From Hyphococcus luteus (lineage in GTDB: Bacteria > Pseudomonadota > Alphaproteobacteria > Caulobacterales > Parvularculaceae): 64,000 bases of DNA. Positions 8,835 through 17,774 of the stretch are shown piece after piece; the stretch's first letter is position 1; every line of letters begins with the position of its first letter. The position numbers and the translations under genes were made by a program. The stretch is from contig NZ_PJCH01000015.1 in NCBI RefSeq assembly GCF_002943565.1, positions 496,001 to 560,000 of the forward strand, given 5' to 3'. Below the pieces are notes generated by a model. That model made no database searches and was not told the origin of the DNA. It worked only from the letters and a program-made list of their open reading frames with translations.

Positions 8835-9482
8835 TTAAATACGCCCGTCTGCGAAGTTCAACGAAGCGCGGCGTTCTTTCATCGCCTGCGCTATAATCGA
8901 GTACGATGACTTTGCAAACAGGCTGGCGAGCAGCGCGGCGACAATCAAGTCGGGCCAGAAGGATCCTGTAAGCCACACGGCGCCGCCGGCGGCGATCACC
9001 GCAATGTTTCCAATGGCGTCGTTGCGCGAGCACAGCCAGACGGAGCGGACATTGGAATCGCCGTCGCGCCAGCGCAGCAAAATGAAAATGCTTGCGACAT
9101 TGGCCCCGAGCGCCAGCAGACCGACGCCGCTCATGACTGGTGCGGCCGGGGAAACGTCGCCAAACGCGCTCGCGATTGTCGTTATCAGGACGAACACCGC
9201 CATCAAAGCAAGACTGGCGCCTTTGATCAGCGCCGCTGTCGCGCGCGTATGCAGCGCGGCGCCAATGACTGCAAGGCTCAAGGCGTACGTCGCCGTATCG
9301 CCTGCAAAGTCGAGAGCGTCGGCTTTCAAGGCCTGAGAGCCCCCGAGGAATCCCGCCGACATTTCGACGAAAAACATCACGGCGTTAATTGCGATGACGG
9401 CAATCAGCGCCCGCTTGTAGGAAGGGGATTGCCCGTCAAACTGATCGTTATCGCAGGCGCAACCGGCCACTCTCGTCTCCAT
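8835..9482 (-). CDS. Short CDF-family cation exporter
   Basis: A 215-residue cation-diffusion-facilitator protein with six predicted helices and no C-terminal cytoplasmic domain, so shorter than CzcD/FieF (about 300). The N-terminus carries CACDND, a possible metal-binding patch. Metal-site candidates are the Asp residues in ALKADALDFAGD (TM2) and NDAIGN (TM5). It is the first gene behind the MerR-type promoter at 9501-9531 and is divergent from the merR gene. It probably exports Zn2+/Cd2+ or a similar ion to the periplasm, where the RND pump takes over. Confidence 0.9.
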   Translation of the reverse strand: METRVAGCACDNDQFDGQSPSYKRALIAVIAINAVMFFVEMSAGFLGGSQALKADALDFAGDTATYALSLAVIGAALHTRATAALIKGASLALMAVFVLITTIASAFGDVSPAAPVMSGVGLLALGANVASIFILLRWRDGDSNVRSVWLCSRNDAIGNIAVIAAGGAVWLTGSFWPDLIVAALLASLFAKSSYSIIAQAMKERRASLNFADGRI

Positions 9483-9500
9483 TGAAAAGCTCGCAAGCCT

Positions 9501-9531
9501 AATCTAATGTCTACAGCAACTGTAGGTTCAA
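9501..9531 (-). promoter_or_regulatory. MerR-type promoter/operator for the czc operon
   Basis: On the minus strand: -35 TTGAAC (9526-9531), a 19-bp spacer, -10 TAGATT (9501-9506). The spacer holds the dyad CTACAG-CAA-CTGTAG (9511-9525). A 19-bp spacer with a centred dyad is the hallmark of promoters activated by MerR-family DNA distortion. The merR gene is adjacent and divergent. The mRNA leader to ATG 9482 would be only about 12 nt. Confidence 0.85.
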
Positions 9532-9539
9532 GAGGAAAA

Positions 9540-9977
9540 ATGCGGAAACTCGAAAAAAAGCCGGTCACCATCGGACGGTTGGCCAAAGCATCCGACGTCA
9601 AAGTCACGACAATCCGCTATTATGAAAGCATTGGCCTCATCGATCCGCCCGACCGGTCAGAAGGCGGCCAACGCATCTACGACCAGAAAGCCGTCGAGCG
9701 CATGCGTTTCATCCGCCATGCCCGCGATCTCGGCTTTCCGCTGGAGGCGATCCGCGAGCTGATAGCCCTTTCCAGAAATGAAGACCGTTCCTGTGCGGAA
9801 GTCGATGAAATCGCGCGCCGCCATGCCGAAGACATCAAACAACGTATCAAGAGATTGAAATCGCTCGAACGCGAGCTCAATCGCATGATCATGGAATGCA
9901 GCGTCGATCGGATTTCAGATTGCCGCGTAATTGAAATCCTATCCAATCATGAGCTTTGCGCCACCGGACATCAATAA
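9540..9977 (+). CDS. MerR-family metal-responsive regulator
   Basis: A 145-residue MerR activator: winged helix (TIGRLAKASDVKVTTIRYYE, residues 10-29), a second motif (GLIDPPDRSEGGQRIYD), a long dimerisation helix and a C-terminal metal loop. Cysteines are C85 (DRSC), C120 and C128 (C-x7-C), and C140. A Cys at the C85 position occurs in divalent-ion sensors (ZntR/CadR/PbrR) and is Ser in copper-sensing CueR, so a divalent metal is favoured even though the x7 loop resembles CueR. I prefer ATG 9540 (AGAGGA just upstream) over ATG 9507, because 9507 lies inside the operator. It should activate the divergent CDF-czc operon. Confidence 0.9.
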   Translation: MRKLEKKPVTIGRLAKASDVKVTTIRYYESIGLIDPPDRSEGGQRIYDQKAVERMRFIRHARDLGFPLEAIRELIALSRNEDRSCAEVDEIARRHAEDIKQRIKRLKSLERELNRMIMECSVDRISDCRVIEILSNHELCATGHQ

Positions 9978-10086
9978 TCATAACTCTGGCACAAAGGCCT
10001 CACTAATCGTCCAGCCTGAGGAAGGTATAAAAAAGATTGGCAGCAGCTCCAAAATCTTTCACACAACGTACATCAAGCGCTGTCTT

Positions 10087-10212
10087 TTATTTTCTGTGAA
10101 AGAAAAGATATTTCACAAACGCCGCAATGCCCAAAAGAAGAAACAGGACGATTAACAACATTATCACTGCGCCGCCTGCACCCATCATCATTCCGCCTTC
10201 CATCATCTTCAT
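10087..10212 (-). CDS. Small one-helix membrane protein (41 aa)
   Basis: A short reading frame of 41 codons starting MKMMEGGMMMGAGGAVIM. It continues into a single hydrophobic helix and ends in a basic tail (FFHRK). Met-rich start plus one helix resembles the tiny membrane proteins often found beside copper genes, but I do not recognise a family. It lies 92 bp downstream of cusF on the same strand. The ribosome site for ATG 10212 is poor; an internal Met cluster preceded by GGAAGGCGGA is an alternative start. Coding status is likely but unproven. Confidence 0.5.
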   Translation of the reverse strand: MKMMEGGMMMGAGGAVIMLLIVLFLLLGIAAFVKYLFFHRK

Positions 10213-10304
10213 TCTCTTTACCGATGATAACGAGTATGCTGACCACGGCTGAGCGAAAGCCGCCCGGACTCTAAAAGTCTTCTAGTTTTGCTTCCCGCCG
10301 GTCG

Positions 10305-10799
10305 TCAATTCTGGTCCTTCTCGGAGCCCTGTTGCATGCCGTCCATCATACCATCACCCATCTTCATTCCTTCGCACATCATGCCGCCGCCCATCATCGA
10401 TTTCATCGCTGCTTTGAATTCTTCCGGATCACCGCCGATAGGCATCATCATCGACACGTCGTAGGCGCCGTCGTCATTCTTCGTCAGCATGAAATGCACG
10501 TTGTCGCCTTTCTGGAACTTCTGAAGCGCGACCATGTCGCTGACTGCGAAGTCCATCGTCATCTTGCCCCATCCGATTTTTTTGATGGGATCGTGCGAGA
10601 GATTGACCGTCCTCGCATCCAGATCGACGGAGTTGACGACGCCGAAGCCGGGCGCCATGTCATTGCAGCAGGACATGCCGTCCATCTGTATGCGTTTCAT
10701 TTCGCCCATTTTCATGTCTCCGCTCTGGCTGAGCGCCGGAACGGAAATGAGCGCGATGGCGACGCCAGCGGCGATCGTGGAGAGTTTCATAGATTTCAT
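10305..10799 (-). CDS. cusF: CusF-like periplasmic copper-binding protein
   Basis: A 164-residue exported protein: signal peptide to about residue 24, then a CusF domain. The Cu(I)-site spacing is exactly that of CusF: H69, W77, M80, M82 (SHDPIKKIGWGKMTM). Unlike the about 110-residue E. coli CusF, it has Met/Cys-rich extensions at both ends (MDGMSCCNDM before the domain; MKSMMGGGMMCEGMKMGDGM after), so it may bind several Cu ions. It lies 175 bp downstream of cusA; AAAGGA precedes ATG 10799. Role: carry periplasmic Cu+/Ag+ to the Cus pump. Confidence 0.92.
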   Translation of the reverse strand: MKSMKLSTIAAGVAIALISVPALSQSGDMKMGEMKRIQMDGMSCCNDMAPGFGVVNSVDLDARTVNLSHDPIKKIGWGKMTMDFAVSDMVALQKFQKGDNVHFMLTKNDDGAYDVSMMMPIGGDPEEFKAAMKSMMGGGMMCEGMKMGDGMMDGMQQGSEKDQN

Positions 10800-10974
10800 T
10801 GCAGTTTCCTTTCGATGTTATGCGCACTGAGAGACGGCTGACCTCGTCGCGCATGAAACGAGGCCGCCCACAAGAGTCGGCTGGAGCAATTCGTTCGTTT
10901 CCTCAATTTACATGCTCCCTATACGTATTTCTGACTGCAGCGAGCAAATGCCCGTGACGCCGCTTACTCCGATC

Positions 10975-13900
10975 CTATTCTGCCGGCGCCAGATTTGGAT
11001 CGACGGGGTCATATTGTTCAACATGCTGAAGCGCCCGGCGGTTCCACAGGAAGTAGACCGCCGGAATCACGACAAGCGCGAGCACGGTCGCACTGACGAT
11101 GCCGCCGATCATTGGCGCGGCGATGCGGCGCATGACCTCGCCGCCGGCGCCATGGCCGTACATGATCGGCAATAGCCCTGCGAAGATAACCGCAAAAGTC
11201 ATCATGATCGGGCGCAGCCGGCGCAGCGCGCCTTTGGCGATGGCGTCGGCGAAATGCGGTTCGTCGAGAGGCGAGCCCTCCTCTCTCGCTGTTGCATTCG
11301 CCGCGGCGATTTCCTGTTTCAGATACATGATCATCAGGACGCCGATTTCGACGGCGACGCCAGCAAGCGCTATGAACCCGACCGCGGCGGCAACAGACAA
11401 ATTAAAGCCGAGGAGGAACATCAGCCATAACCCGCCGACAAGCGCGAAGGGCAAGGTGCCGAGGATAATCAAGACATCGGACACGCGCCTGAAATTCAGG
11501 AACAGGAGCAACATGATGATCAGCAACATGCCGGGTCCGACATAGGCGAACCGCTCCTTGGCGCGTTGCATGTATTCATACTGTCCCGACCAGGCGATCG
11601 AATAACCCGCCGGCAAATCGACATTTTCAGCAACCACACGCCGCGCTTCGTCGACATAAGAGCCTATGTCGCGACCGGCGATGTCCACATAAATCCAGCC
11701 ATTGAGCCGCGCATTCTCGCTGCGGATGATCGCCGGACCTTCATTGATGCGGATGTCAGCGATCCGGCCGAGCGGAATCTCGGCGCCCGATGCCGTAACG
11801 ATCGGCAATTCGCGAAGACGCGCTGGAGAATCGCGCACTTCGCGCGGATAGCGCAGATTGATCGGGTAGCGCTCAAGTCCTTCAACGCTTTGGCTGATCG
11901 TCATGCCGCCAATCGCCGTCTTCACGATGTCATGGACGTCGGCGATATTGAGGCCAAAACGCGCCGCGGCTTCGCGATTGATATCGACATCAATAAACCG
12001 CCCGCCGGTCACGCGCTCCGCATAGACGGAAGCCGTGCCGTCAACGTCTTGCAAGACGTTCTCTATGTCGCGGCCGACTTCGGCGATGACGTTGAGATCG
12101 GGCCCGGCGACCTTGACCCCAACCGGGGTCTTGATGCCTGTCGCCAGCATGTCGAGCCGGTTCTTGATCGGCATGATCCAGACATTGGTGAGGCTCGGCA
12201 CATTGACGAGCGCATTGAGTTCGGCTTTCAAGGATTCCATCGTGACGCCGGGACGCCATTCATCGCGCGGCTTCAACTGGATTGTTGTTTCGATCATCGG
12301 AAGCGGCGCCGGGTCCGTCGCGGTCTCTGCGCGGCCCGCCTTGCCGTAGACCGTCTCGACTTCGGGAATGGTCATGATCAGCTTGTTCGTCTGCTGAACG
12401 ACCTGTGCGACCTTGCCGGCGGAGATCCCCGGATATGCGCTCGGCATGTAGAGAAGATCGCCCTCGTCGAGATCGGGCATGAACTCGCCGCCGATGAGAC
12501 TCGCGGGGATCGCCATGCTCGCCATCAATATTCCTGCCGCAGCAAGCGTGATCCATGGCCGGCGCAAGGCCAGGCCAATGACCGGCTTGTACCCACGCAT
12601 AAAAAGCCGATTAATCGGGTTTGCATGTTCCGGCGCGATGCGCCCGCGCACGAGCAATCCGATCAGTACCGGAACCAGCGTCACCGACAGGATGGTCGCA
12701 GCCGCCATAGCGTAGGTCTTGGTAAAAGCGAGCGGCGAGAACAGCCGCCCTTCCTGCGCCTGCAGCGCGAAGATCGGCGTGAAGCTGAGCGTGATAATCA
12801 GCAGTGAGAAAAACAGCGGCGGTCCGACTTCGACGCAGGCGTCGGCGATCAACCGCCAGCGTCCGGAACCTTGAACCTCACTATTTTCTTCAAGTTTTTT
12901 ATGCACGTTCTCGATCATCACGATGGTGGCGTCGACCATGGCGCCGATGGCGATGGCGATGCCGCCGAGCGACATGATGTTGGCGGTGATGCCTTGCGCG
13001 TTCATGACAATAAACGCTGCAAGAACGCCCAGCGGCAAACTGATGACAACGACAAGCGCGGATCGCAGATGAAAAAGAAACAGCGCGCAGACCAGCGCGA
13101 CGATAATGAACTCTTCCAGCAGTTTTCCTTGTAGAGTCTCAACCGCGCGTTCGATGAGCTTGGAGCGGTCATAGGTCGTGACGAGTTCGACTCCTTCCGG
13201 CAGACCCGCCTTTAGGGTTTCGAGTTTCTTTTTGACGCGTTTGATTGTCGCCTCGGCGTTGCCGCCGGCGCGCATGATAATAACGCCGCCAACGGCTTCA
13301 CCCTCGCCGTTGAGTTCGCCGACGCCGCGGCGAAGCTCCGGGCCGAGCCTGATGTCCGCCACGTCGCGCAACAGGATCGGCGTTCCCGCATCGCTGACGC
13401 GCAAGGGAATCTGCTCCAGGTCTTCGATGGACTCCACATAGCCGCCGGCGCGGACGATATATTCCGCCTCCGCCATTTCAACGACGCGCCCGCCCGATTC
13501 CATATTGCCGCGCTCTATGGCGCGCCGGACATCAACAAGCGGAATGCCGAAGGACCGCAATCGGTTCGGATCGACGACAATTTGATACTGCTTGACCATG
13601 CCGCCAATCGCGGCAACTTCCGAAACGCCTTCGACAGTCTGAAGCTCGTATTTCAGAAACCAGTCCTGGAGCGAGCGGAGATCGGCGAGATTATGGCGGC
13701 CGGTCTTGTCAATCAGCGCATATTGATAGACCCAACCGACGCCGGTAGCGTCGGGACCGAGCGCGGGTTTCGCCGCTTCAGGGAGTTGCGGCGCAACCTG
13801 ACTTAAATATTCGAGCACGCGCGAGCGCGCCCAGTAAAGATCGGTCCCGTCTTCGAAAATGATGTAGACGTAGGAATCGTTGAAGAAGGAATAGCCGCGC

Positions 13901-14145
13901 ACGGTTTTTGCGCCGGGCACAGCGAGCATCGCCGTCGCCAGCGGATAGGTGACCTGATCCTCGACCACCTGCGGCGCCTGTCCCGGGTAGCTGGTTTTGA
14001 TGATCACCTGTACATCGGAAAGGTCAGGGATGGCGTCGAGCGGTGTCGACCGAAGCGAGACGACGCCCGCGACGGCGAGAAAAATCGCGCCGACAATAAT
14101 GAGAAAGCGGTTTTCGATCGAACCGCGGATAATTTGGGAGATCAT
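10975..14145 (-). CDS. cusA: CusA-type Cu+/Ag+ efflux RND pump
   Basis: HME-RND transporter of 1056 residues with a duplicated TM/periplasmic architecture. The helix-4 stretch GGIAIAIGAMVDATIVMIEN matches the monovalent (Cu/Ag) HME-RND pattern and differs from the CzcA copy. The periplasmic cleft has Met residues as in CusA (for example MPSAYPGISAGK, PSLTNVWIMPIKNRLDM). The start ATG overlaps the cusB stop (ATGA). It exports Cu+ through CusB and CusC. The neighbouring CusF proteins and copper genes support copper. Confidence 0.95.
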   Translation of the reverse strand: MISQIIRGSIENRFLIIVGAIFLAVAGVVSLRSTPLDAIPDLSDVQVIIKTSYPGQAPQVVEDQVTYPLATAMLAVPGAKTVRGYSFFNDSYVYIIFEDGTDLYWARSRVLEYLSQVAPQLPEAAKPALGPDATGVGWVYQYALIDKTGRHNLADLRSLQDWFLKYELQTVEGVSEVAAIGGMVKQYQIVVDPNRLRSFGIPLVDVRRAIERGNMESGGRVVEMAEAEYIVRAGGYVESIEDLEQIPLRVSDAGTPILLRDVADIRLGPELRRGVGELNGEGEAVGGVIIMRAGGNAEATIKRVKKKLETLKAGLPEGVELVTTYDRSKLIERAVETLQGKLLEEFIIVALVCALFLFHLRSALVVVISLPLGVLAAFIVMNAQGITANIMSLGGIAIAIGAMVDATIVMIENVHKKLEENSEVQGSGRWRLIADACVEVGPPLFFSLLIITLSFTPIFALQAQEGRLFSPLAFTKTYAMAAATILSVTLVPVLIGLLVRGRIAPEHANPINRLFMRGYKPVIGLALRRPWITLAAAGILMASMAIPASLIGGEFMPDLDEGDLLYMPSAYPGISAGKVAQVVQQTNKLIMTIPEVETVYGKAGRAETATDPAPLPMIETTIQLKPRDEWRPGVTMESLKAELNALVNVPSLTNVWIMPIKNRLDMLATGIKTPVGVKVAGPDLNVIAEVGRDIENVLQDVDGTASVYAERVTGGRFIDVDINREAAARFGLNIADVHDIVKTAIGGMTISQSVEGLERYPINLRYPREVRDSPARLRELPIVTASGAEIPLGRIADIRINEGPAIIRSENARLNGWIYVDIAGRDIGSYVDEARRVVAENVDLPAGYSIAWSGQYEYMQRAKERFAYVGPGMLLIIMLLLFLNFRRVSDVLIILGTLPFALVGGLWLMFLLGFNLSVAAAVGFIALAGVAVEIGVLMIMYLKQEIAAANATAREEGSPLDEPHFADAIAKGALRRLRPIMMTFAVIFAGLLPIMYGHGAGGEVMRRIAAPMIGGIVSATVLALVVIPAVYFLWNRRALQHVEQYDPVDPNLAPAE

Positions 14146-15692
14146 TGCTCATCTCCCGCTTCACCGTCTTCCGGCATCGATTCAATCATATCGAGTTCAT
14201 AACCGGTCTCCGTCTCCCTAAACGCGAAGCGCACAGGCTCGCCGGCTTTGACGCTCATCAAGTCGATTTCAGACGGCGCCTTGAACGCCATCACCATCGC
14301 CGGCCAGCCGATTTCAGGGACGGGTTTATGATCGATGGTGACGCTATTTGCGTCCATATCGACGGAGACGACGCGGCCTTCCGCGCTGACCGCGTCCGCT
14401 TCCATTTGGTTCATGCCTTCCGCAGGCATATCCATCTCCGGCATGGACATGCCGTCCATATCCATCTTTGCATCTTCCTCGTTTTCAGGCGAAGCCATGC
14501 GCAGCAATCCGGGTGTAAGGCTCGCTTCGGAATCGATCAGGAACTGGCTCTCAACAACAACGCGCTCGCCGTCCGCAAGACCGCCGAGCACTTCGACCTT
14601 GCCGCCGCTTTCCATGCCGGTTTTGATTTCCGCCGGGCGAAATCGCCCTTCGCCCAGCGCTAGAATGACGCGGTCGCCCTTGCTTGACCGGATGACTGCC
14701 GATTGCGGAACGGTCAGCACGTCTTCCTTCGGCTCGGCGCCGATCATCACATTGGCGAACATGTTCGGCCGCAAACGGTCGCCGGGATTGGGAAATCGCA
14801 AACGAACCTGTACGGTTCGCGTCATCATTTCCGCCGTCGGATAAACATAATCGACCGTCCCTTCCCAACTTTCGCCGGGAAAGGCTGGCAAGGTCATAAC
14901 GGCGTTGTCGTCCACCGTTACCCACGCTGCCTCGGTGTCAAATACGTCGGCGATGATCCAGACGTCGGAGAGATCGGCGAGTCGCATAGCCATATCGCCG
15001 GGCTTGAGAAACATCCCCTCACGCGCATTCAGCATAGTGACGACGCCTGACTGCGGCGCCTTCACCGCAACGCGGCGCATAGGCTTCTGCGTACGCTTCA
15101 ATTCCGCAATCTGATCGGCGTTCATGCCGAGCGCGGTCAGCCGTTCGCTCGCCGCCGCAATTAACGGCGCGCGGCCAATCTTCAGCGCTTGAATGAATTC
15201 AGACTGCGCAGCAACCAGCGCCGGCGCGTAGATTTCGAATAGGACATCGCCAGCATCAACTTTCTCGCCGACCGCTTCTACATGAAGTTTTTCGACCCAG
15301 CCTTCGGCGCGAACGTGAATGTCTGACCGCGCTTCTTCATTGATCACGATCGCGCCGACAGTATCGATGTCGCGCGCCAACTCCTCGCGCGTGACCGTTT
15401 GTGTTTTGACTCCGATATTGTTGACGACGGCGGGATCAATCGTGAGGGCCGGTTCTCCGCCAGCGTTCTCTCCGTCTTCATAAACCGGGATCAGGTCCAT
15501 CCCCATGGGAGATTTGCCGGGTTCATCGCGGCGATAATTCGGGTCCATGGGCGCGACCCAATAGGCGATTTTGCGTTCGCCGCCGGACGCATGTTCACCG
15601 CCCGTTTCATTATCGCTTGAACGCAGGAACAGGAAGGCGCCGGCAGCGCCGACAATAATCAGTAAAATGAATATAATACGCAAATTAGTCAT
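14142..15692 (-). CDS. cusB: CusB adaptor with N-terminal metal domain and fused CusF domain
   Basis: A 516-residue membrane-fusion protein anchored by a helix at about residues 4-23. A short heavy-metal-binding domain follows (about 41-72: YWVAPMDPNYRRDEPGKSPM, then GMDLIPVYE), then the adaptor core. A Met/acidic linker (DMDGMSMPEMDMPAEGMN) leads to a complete CusF domain from about 438, with H455, W463, M466 and M468 in CusF spacing. E. coli CusB (about 400 residues) lacks this fusion. ATG 15692 overlaps the cusC stop as ATGA, so the upstream ATG is rejected. The fused CusF would deliver Cu+ directly to the pump. Confidence 0.94.
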   Translation of the reverse strand: MTNLRIIFILLIIVGAAGAFLFLRSSDNETGGEHASGGERKIAYWVAPMDPNYRRDEPGKSPMGMDLIPVYEDGENAGGEPALTIDPAVVNNIGVKTQTVTREELARDIDTVGAIVINEEARSDIHVRAEGWVEKLHVEAVGEKVDAGDVLFEIYAPALVAAQSEFIQALKIGRAPLIAAASERLTALGMNADQIAELKRTQKPMRRVAVKAPQSGVVTMLNAREGMFLKPGDMAMRLADLSDVWIIADVFDTEAAWVTVDDNAVMTLPAFPGESWEGTVDYVYPTAEMMTRTVQVRLRFPNPGDRLRPNMFANVMIGAEPKEDVLTVPQSAVIRSSKGDRVILALGEGRFRPAEIKTGMESGGKVEVLGGLADGERVVVESQFLIDSEASLTPGLLRMASPENEEDAKMDMDGMSMPEMDMPAEGMNQMEADAVSAEGRVVSVDMDANSVTIDHKPVPEIGWPAMVMAFKAPSEIDLMSVKAGEPVRFAFRETETGYELDMIESMPEDGEAGDEQ

Positions 15693-16933
15693 TGTTCGTC
15701 TCCTGCGAGATAGGAAAGCCGCGCCCACGCCTTGGCGCGCTCGATGCGCAATTCGAGACGTTTGAGTTCTGCATCGAGTTCAGCGAGCTGGCTGCGGATG
15801 AGTTCAGGGAAGTCGGCGAGGCCGCCGCCATAGGCGGAAATGGATGCGTCAGCGGTCTCATTGGCACGCTTGATGACGGCATCGTCATAAAGGCTGACGC
15901 GCCGCTCTAATTGCGTCCAGTCGGCGTAAGCGCGAATAAGATCGCGCCTCAAATCGAGCAATGTCGCTGCGCGATCAAGTTCTGCGGCAGACTTGTCCTT
16001 GCGCGCTGCCGACAACGCGCGGTCCTGGCGCTTGCCAGTGAAAAGCGGAATTGTCAGACTGACGCCGACGCTGGCGAAGTCGGACCGGTCGGCGCCCCTC
16101 GCGCCGTAACCGCCCTCGATCGCCCATGCAGGCTTGTACGCCTGCTTCGCCAGTTCAATGTCGGTTTCTTCGACATCGATCATGGCGTCGCTCACGCGCA
16201 CGACCGGATGACGCGCGAGCCGCTGTTCTATCTCTTCAACAGATCCGGGTGATGAAAGCGGCGGCAATTGATCCGGGGCCGGGCGCGAGGCGTTTGCGCC
16301 GATAAACCTCGACAGTTCGGCTTCGGCGAGGGCTTGGCGCTGCTGCAACTCCGCCAGCCTGTCATCAAGCAGCGACAGTTCCAGTTCAGCACGCAACACA
16401 TCCTGACTTGTCAGCTTGCCTTGCGCATAGGAAGCGGCGAGCGCATCGATCAACTCACTGACGGCTGACCGGCTTTTTTCAACGACCGTTTGCGCGTTCG
16501 CCGCGTAATATTTATCAAACCATGCGAGCCGCACGGCGAGTTCGACATTGCGTACCGTCGTCTCCCGTCGCATGCGCTCGATCTCGGCTTCGCCCTCGCG
16601 CTTATATCGATTGAGCCGCAAAGTGCTCCCCCGCGGAATTTCCTGACGCAGACCGATCTGCGCTTGCGTCATGGGTTCCTGGCCGAATGCGAAAGTGTCT
16701 GTCGGAACATTCGCGATCGCGGTCCGCAAAGTCGGATCGGGCAGTTGCGAATCTGAAACCGCACGATCTTCCTGTGCGGCGGCGCGCGCATCGAACCGGG
16801 CGTATGCCGGGTCTTCCGCCGTGACCGCGATCTCCACGGCCTCATTTAATTCCAGCGGCTCATCAGCGGCGTATGTAACGCCCGACGCCAGCCCCGCGAA
16901 GGCCGCAGCCATCGCGCCTATAATTTTAAGCAT
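15689..16933 (-). CDS. cusC: CusC-type outer-membrane efflux channel
   Basis: TolC-family outer-membrane factor, 414 residues, signal peptide to about residue 22 (YAADEP). Two OEP repeats are seen, including SQLPDPTLRTAIANVPTDTF and RQDRALSAARKDKSAAELD. It is a distant paralogue of the czc channel at 6554-7789. First of the three overlapping cus pump genes, 89 bp after the small Met/Cys protein at 17023-17385. Confidence 0.92.
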   Translation of the reverse strand: MLKIIGAMAAAFAGLASGVTYAADEPLELNEAVEIAVTAEDPAYARFDARAAAQEDRAVSDSQLPDPTLRTAIANVPTDTFAFGQEPMTQAQIGLRQEIPRGSTLRLNRYKREGEAEIERMRRETTVRNVELAVRLAWFDKYYAANAQTVVEKSRSAVSELIDALAASYAQGKLTSQDVLRAELELSLLDDRLAELQQRQALAEAELSRFIGANASRPAPDQLPPLSSPGSVEEIEQRLARHPVVRVSDAMIDVEETDIELAKQAYKPAWAIEGGYGARGADRSDFASVGVSLTIPLFTGKRQDRALSAARKDKSAAELDRAATLLDLRRDLIRAYADWTQLERRVSLYDDAVIKRANETADASISAYGGGLADFPELIRSQLAELDAELKRLELRIERAKAWARLSYLAGDEQ

Positions 16934-17022
16934 GATAAATCTCGAAAATTGAGCACGTGCAACAAACGCCGTGCGAACACGCGCAGCGCTATGACGAAGC
17001 CCGCTTTAGGAAGCGGATTTGC

Positions 17023-17385
17023 TCAGAATCGAGGAGGAGGCGGATCGAGATGCGATGGCGTCGCCTGGCCTGGCTCAACCGGCGGGATCGCATACTGAAC
17101 TAACTGAAAGGCCAGACCATTATCCGCCGTTGGTTCAGGGCCTGAATAAAAACCCGGGCAGATGAGCGCGCAGGCTGCAGCGCATCCAGCGTCATGACTT
17201 TGAGACTTTTCGCCTTTCATGCTGTCACAATCGTCAGCGCCCATGGCGCCCATCGACATCTGCGGACCGGCATCCGTCATTTCCACCATCCCCGCCTCGT
17301 CGCCCATGGAGGCGCAGGACGCCAGCGCCACGGCTGGCGAAACCGCCATGGAGAAAATCAAGGCTATGAAAACAAAGATACGCAT
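17023..17385 (-). CDS. Small exported Met/Cys/His protein ahead of cusCBA
   Basis: A 120-residue protein with a signal peptide (cleavage near ALA-SC). The mature part is rich in potential Cu ligands: SCASMGDEAGM, MSMGAMGADDCDSMKG, SHDAGCAAACALIC. The tail is Pro-rich. Family not recognised; proteins of this type frequently head copper efflux operons. GAGGCGG lies about 13 nt before ATG 17385, rather far. Periplasmic copper binding is inferred from composition and position. Confidence 0.65.
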   Translation of the reverse strand: MRIFVFIALIFSMAVSPAVALASCASMGDEAGMVEMTDAGPQMSMGAMGADDCDSMKGEKSQSHDAGCAAACALICPGFYSGPEPTADNGLAFQLVQYAIPPVEPGQATPSHLDPPPPRF

Positions 17386-17490
17386 TAAGCCAATTATCCG
17401 CCTCGAACGGCTTCGATGTCAATCAACGATACAGTGAACGGGTTTCCTAAATGTTCTTTTAACTTCCGCCAAAGGCAACTCCGTTGGAGG

Positions 17491-17760
17491 CTAACGCTTC
17501 GTCCTTTCGAATAAATCCACCAGTTCCGAAAACTTCTCCCTCTGCGCTTTGGCGCTGCCAGCAGTAATCGCCTCCTCCACGCAATGGTGGGCATGGTTTT
17601 TGAGGATTTCACTTTCTGCCCGTGATAAAGCGGATTTGATCGCCTGCACTTGATGCAAAATATCGATGCAGTACCGATCCTCCTCGATCATGCGGGCGAC
17701 GCCGCGGACCTGCCCTTCGATACGGCTGAGGCGTTTGATAATCGCTGAATTGTCCGACAC
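17491..17760 (-). CDS. csoR: CsoR-family copper-sensing repressor
   Basis: An 89-residue all-helical repressor. The ligand set C31, H56 and C60 has the spacing of the CsoR Cu(I) site (Cys, His 25 residues on, Cys 4 more on), in RYCIDIL and NHAHHC. That separates it from FrmR and RcnR types. I choose GTG 17760 because AGGA lies six bases upstream. The in-frame ATGs at 17781/17775 lie in or at the operator and have no ribosome site. It should bind the dyads at 17781-17799 and 24324-24340 and release on Cu+. Divergent from the cop operon. Confidence 0.88.
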   Translation of the reverse strand: MSDNSAIIKRLSRIEGQVRGVARMIEEDRYCIDILHQVQAIKSALSRAESEILKNHAHHCVEEAITAGSAKAQREKFSELVDLFERTKR

Positions 17761-17766
17761 GAGATT

Positions 17767-17770
17767 TCCT
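17767..17770 (-). promoter_or_regulatory. Ribosome site deciding the csoR GTG start
   Basis: AGGA on the minus strand, 6 nt ahead of GTG 17760. It supports the GTG over the upstream ATGs that overlap the operator. Confidence 0.6.
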
Positions 17771-17774
17771 GACA

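Noticed and set aside
9931-10155. Open frame of 74 codons after merR
   Set aside because: Overlaps the merR end in another frame, low-complexity basic tail, no ribosome site or family.
11566-12807. Plus-strand open frame of 413 codons within cusA
   Set aside because: Antisense to a clear RND transporter; composition is His/Arg/Asp-rich with no motif.
16990-17010. Short hairpin CCGCTT-AAGCGG after the small Met/Cys gene
   Set aside because: Six-bp stem without a T-run in either direction and within a co-oriented operon; too weak to call a terminator.
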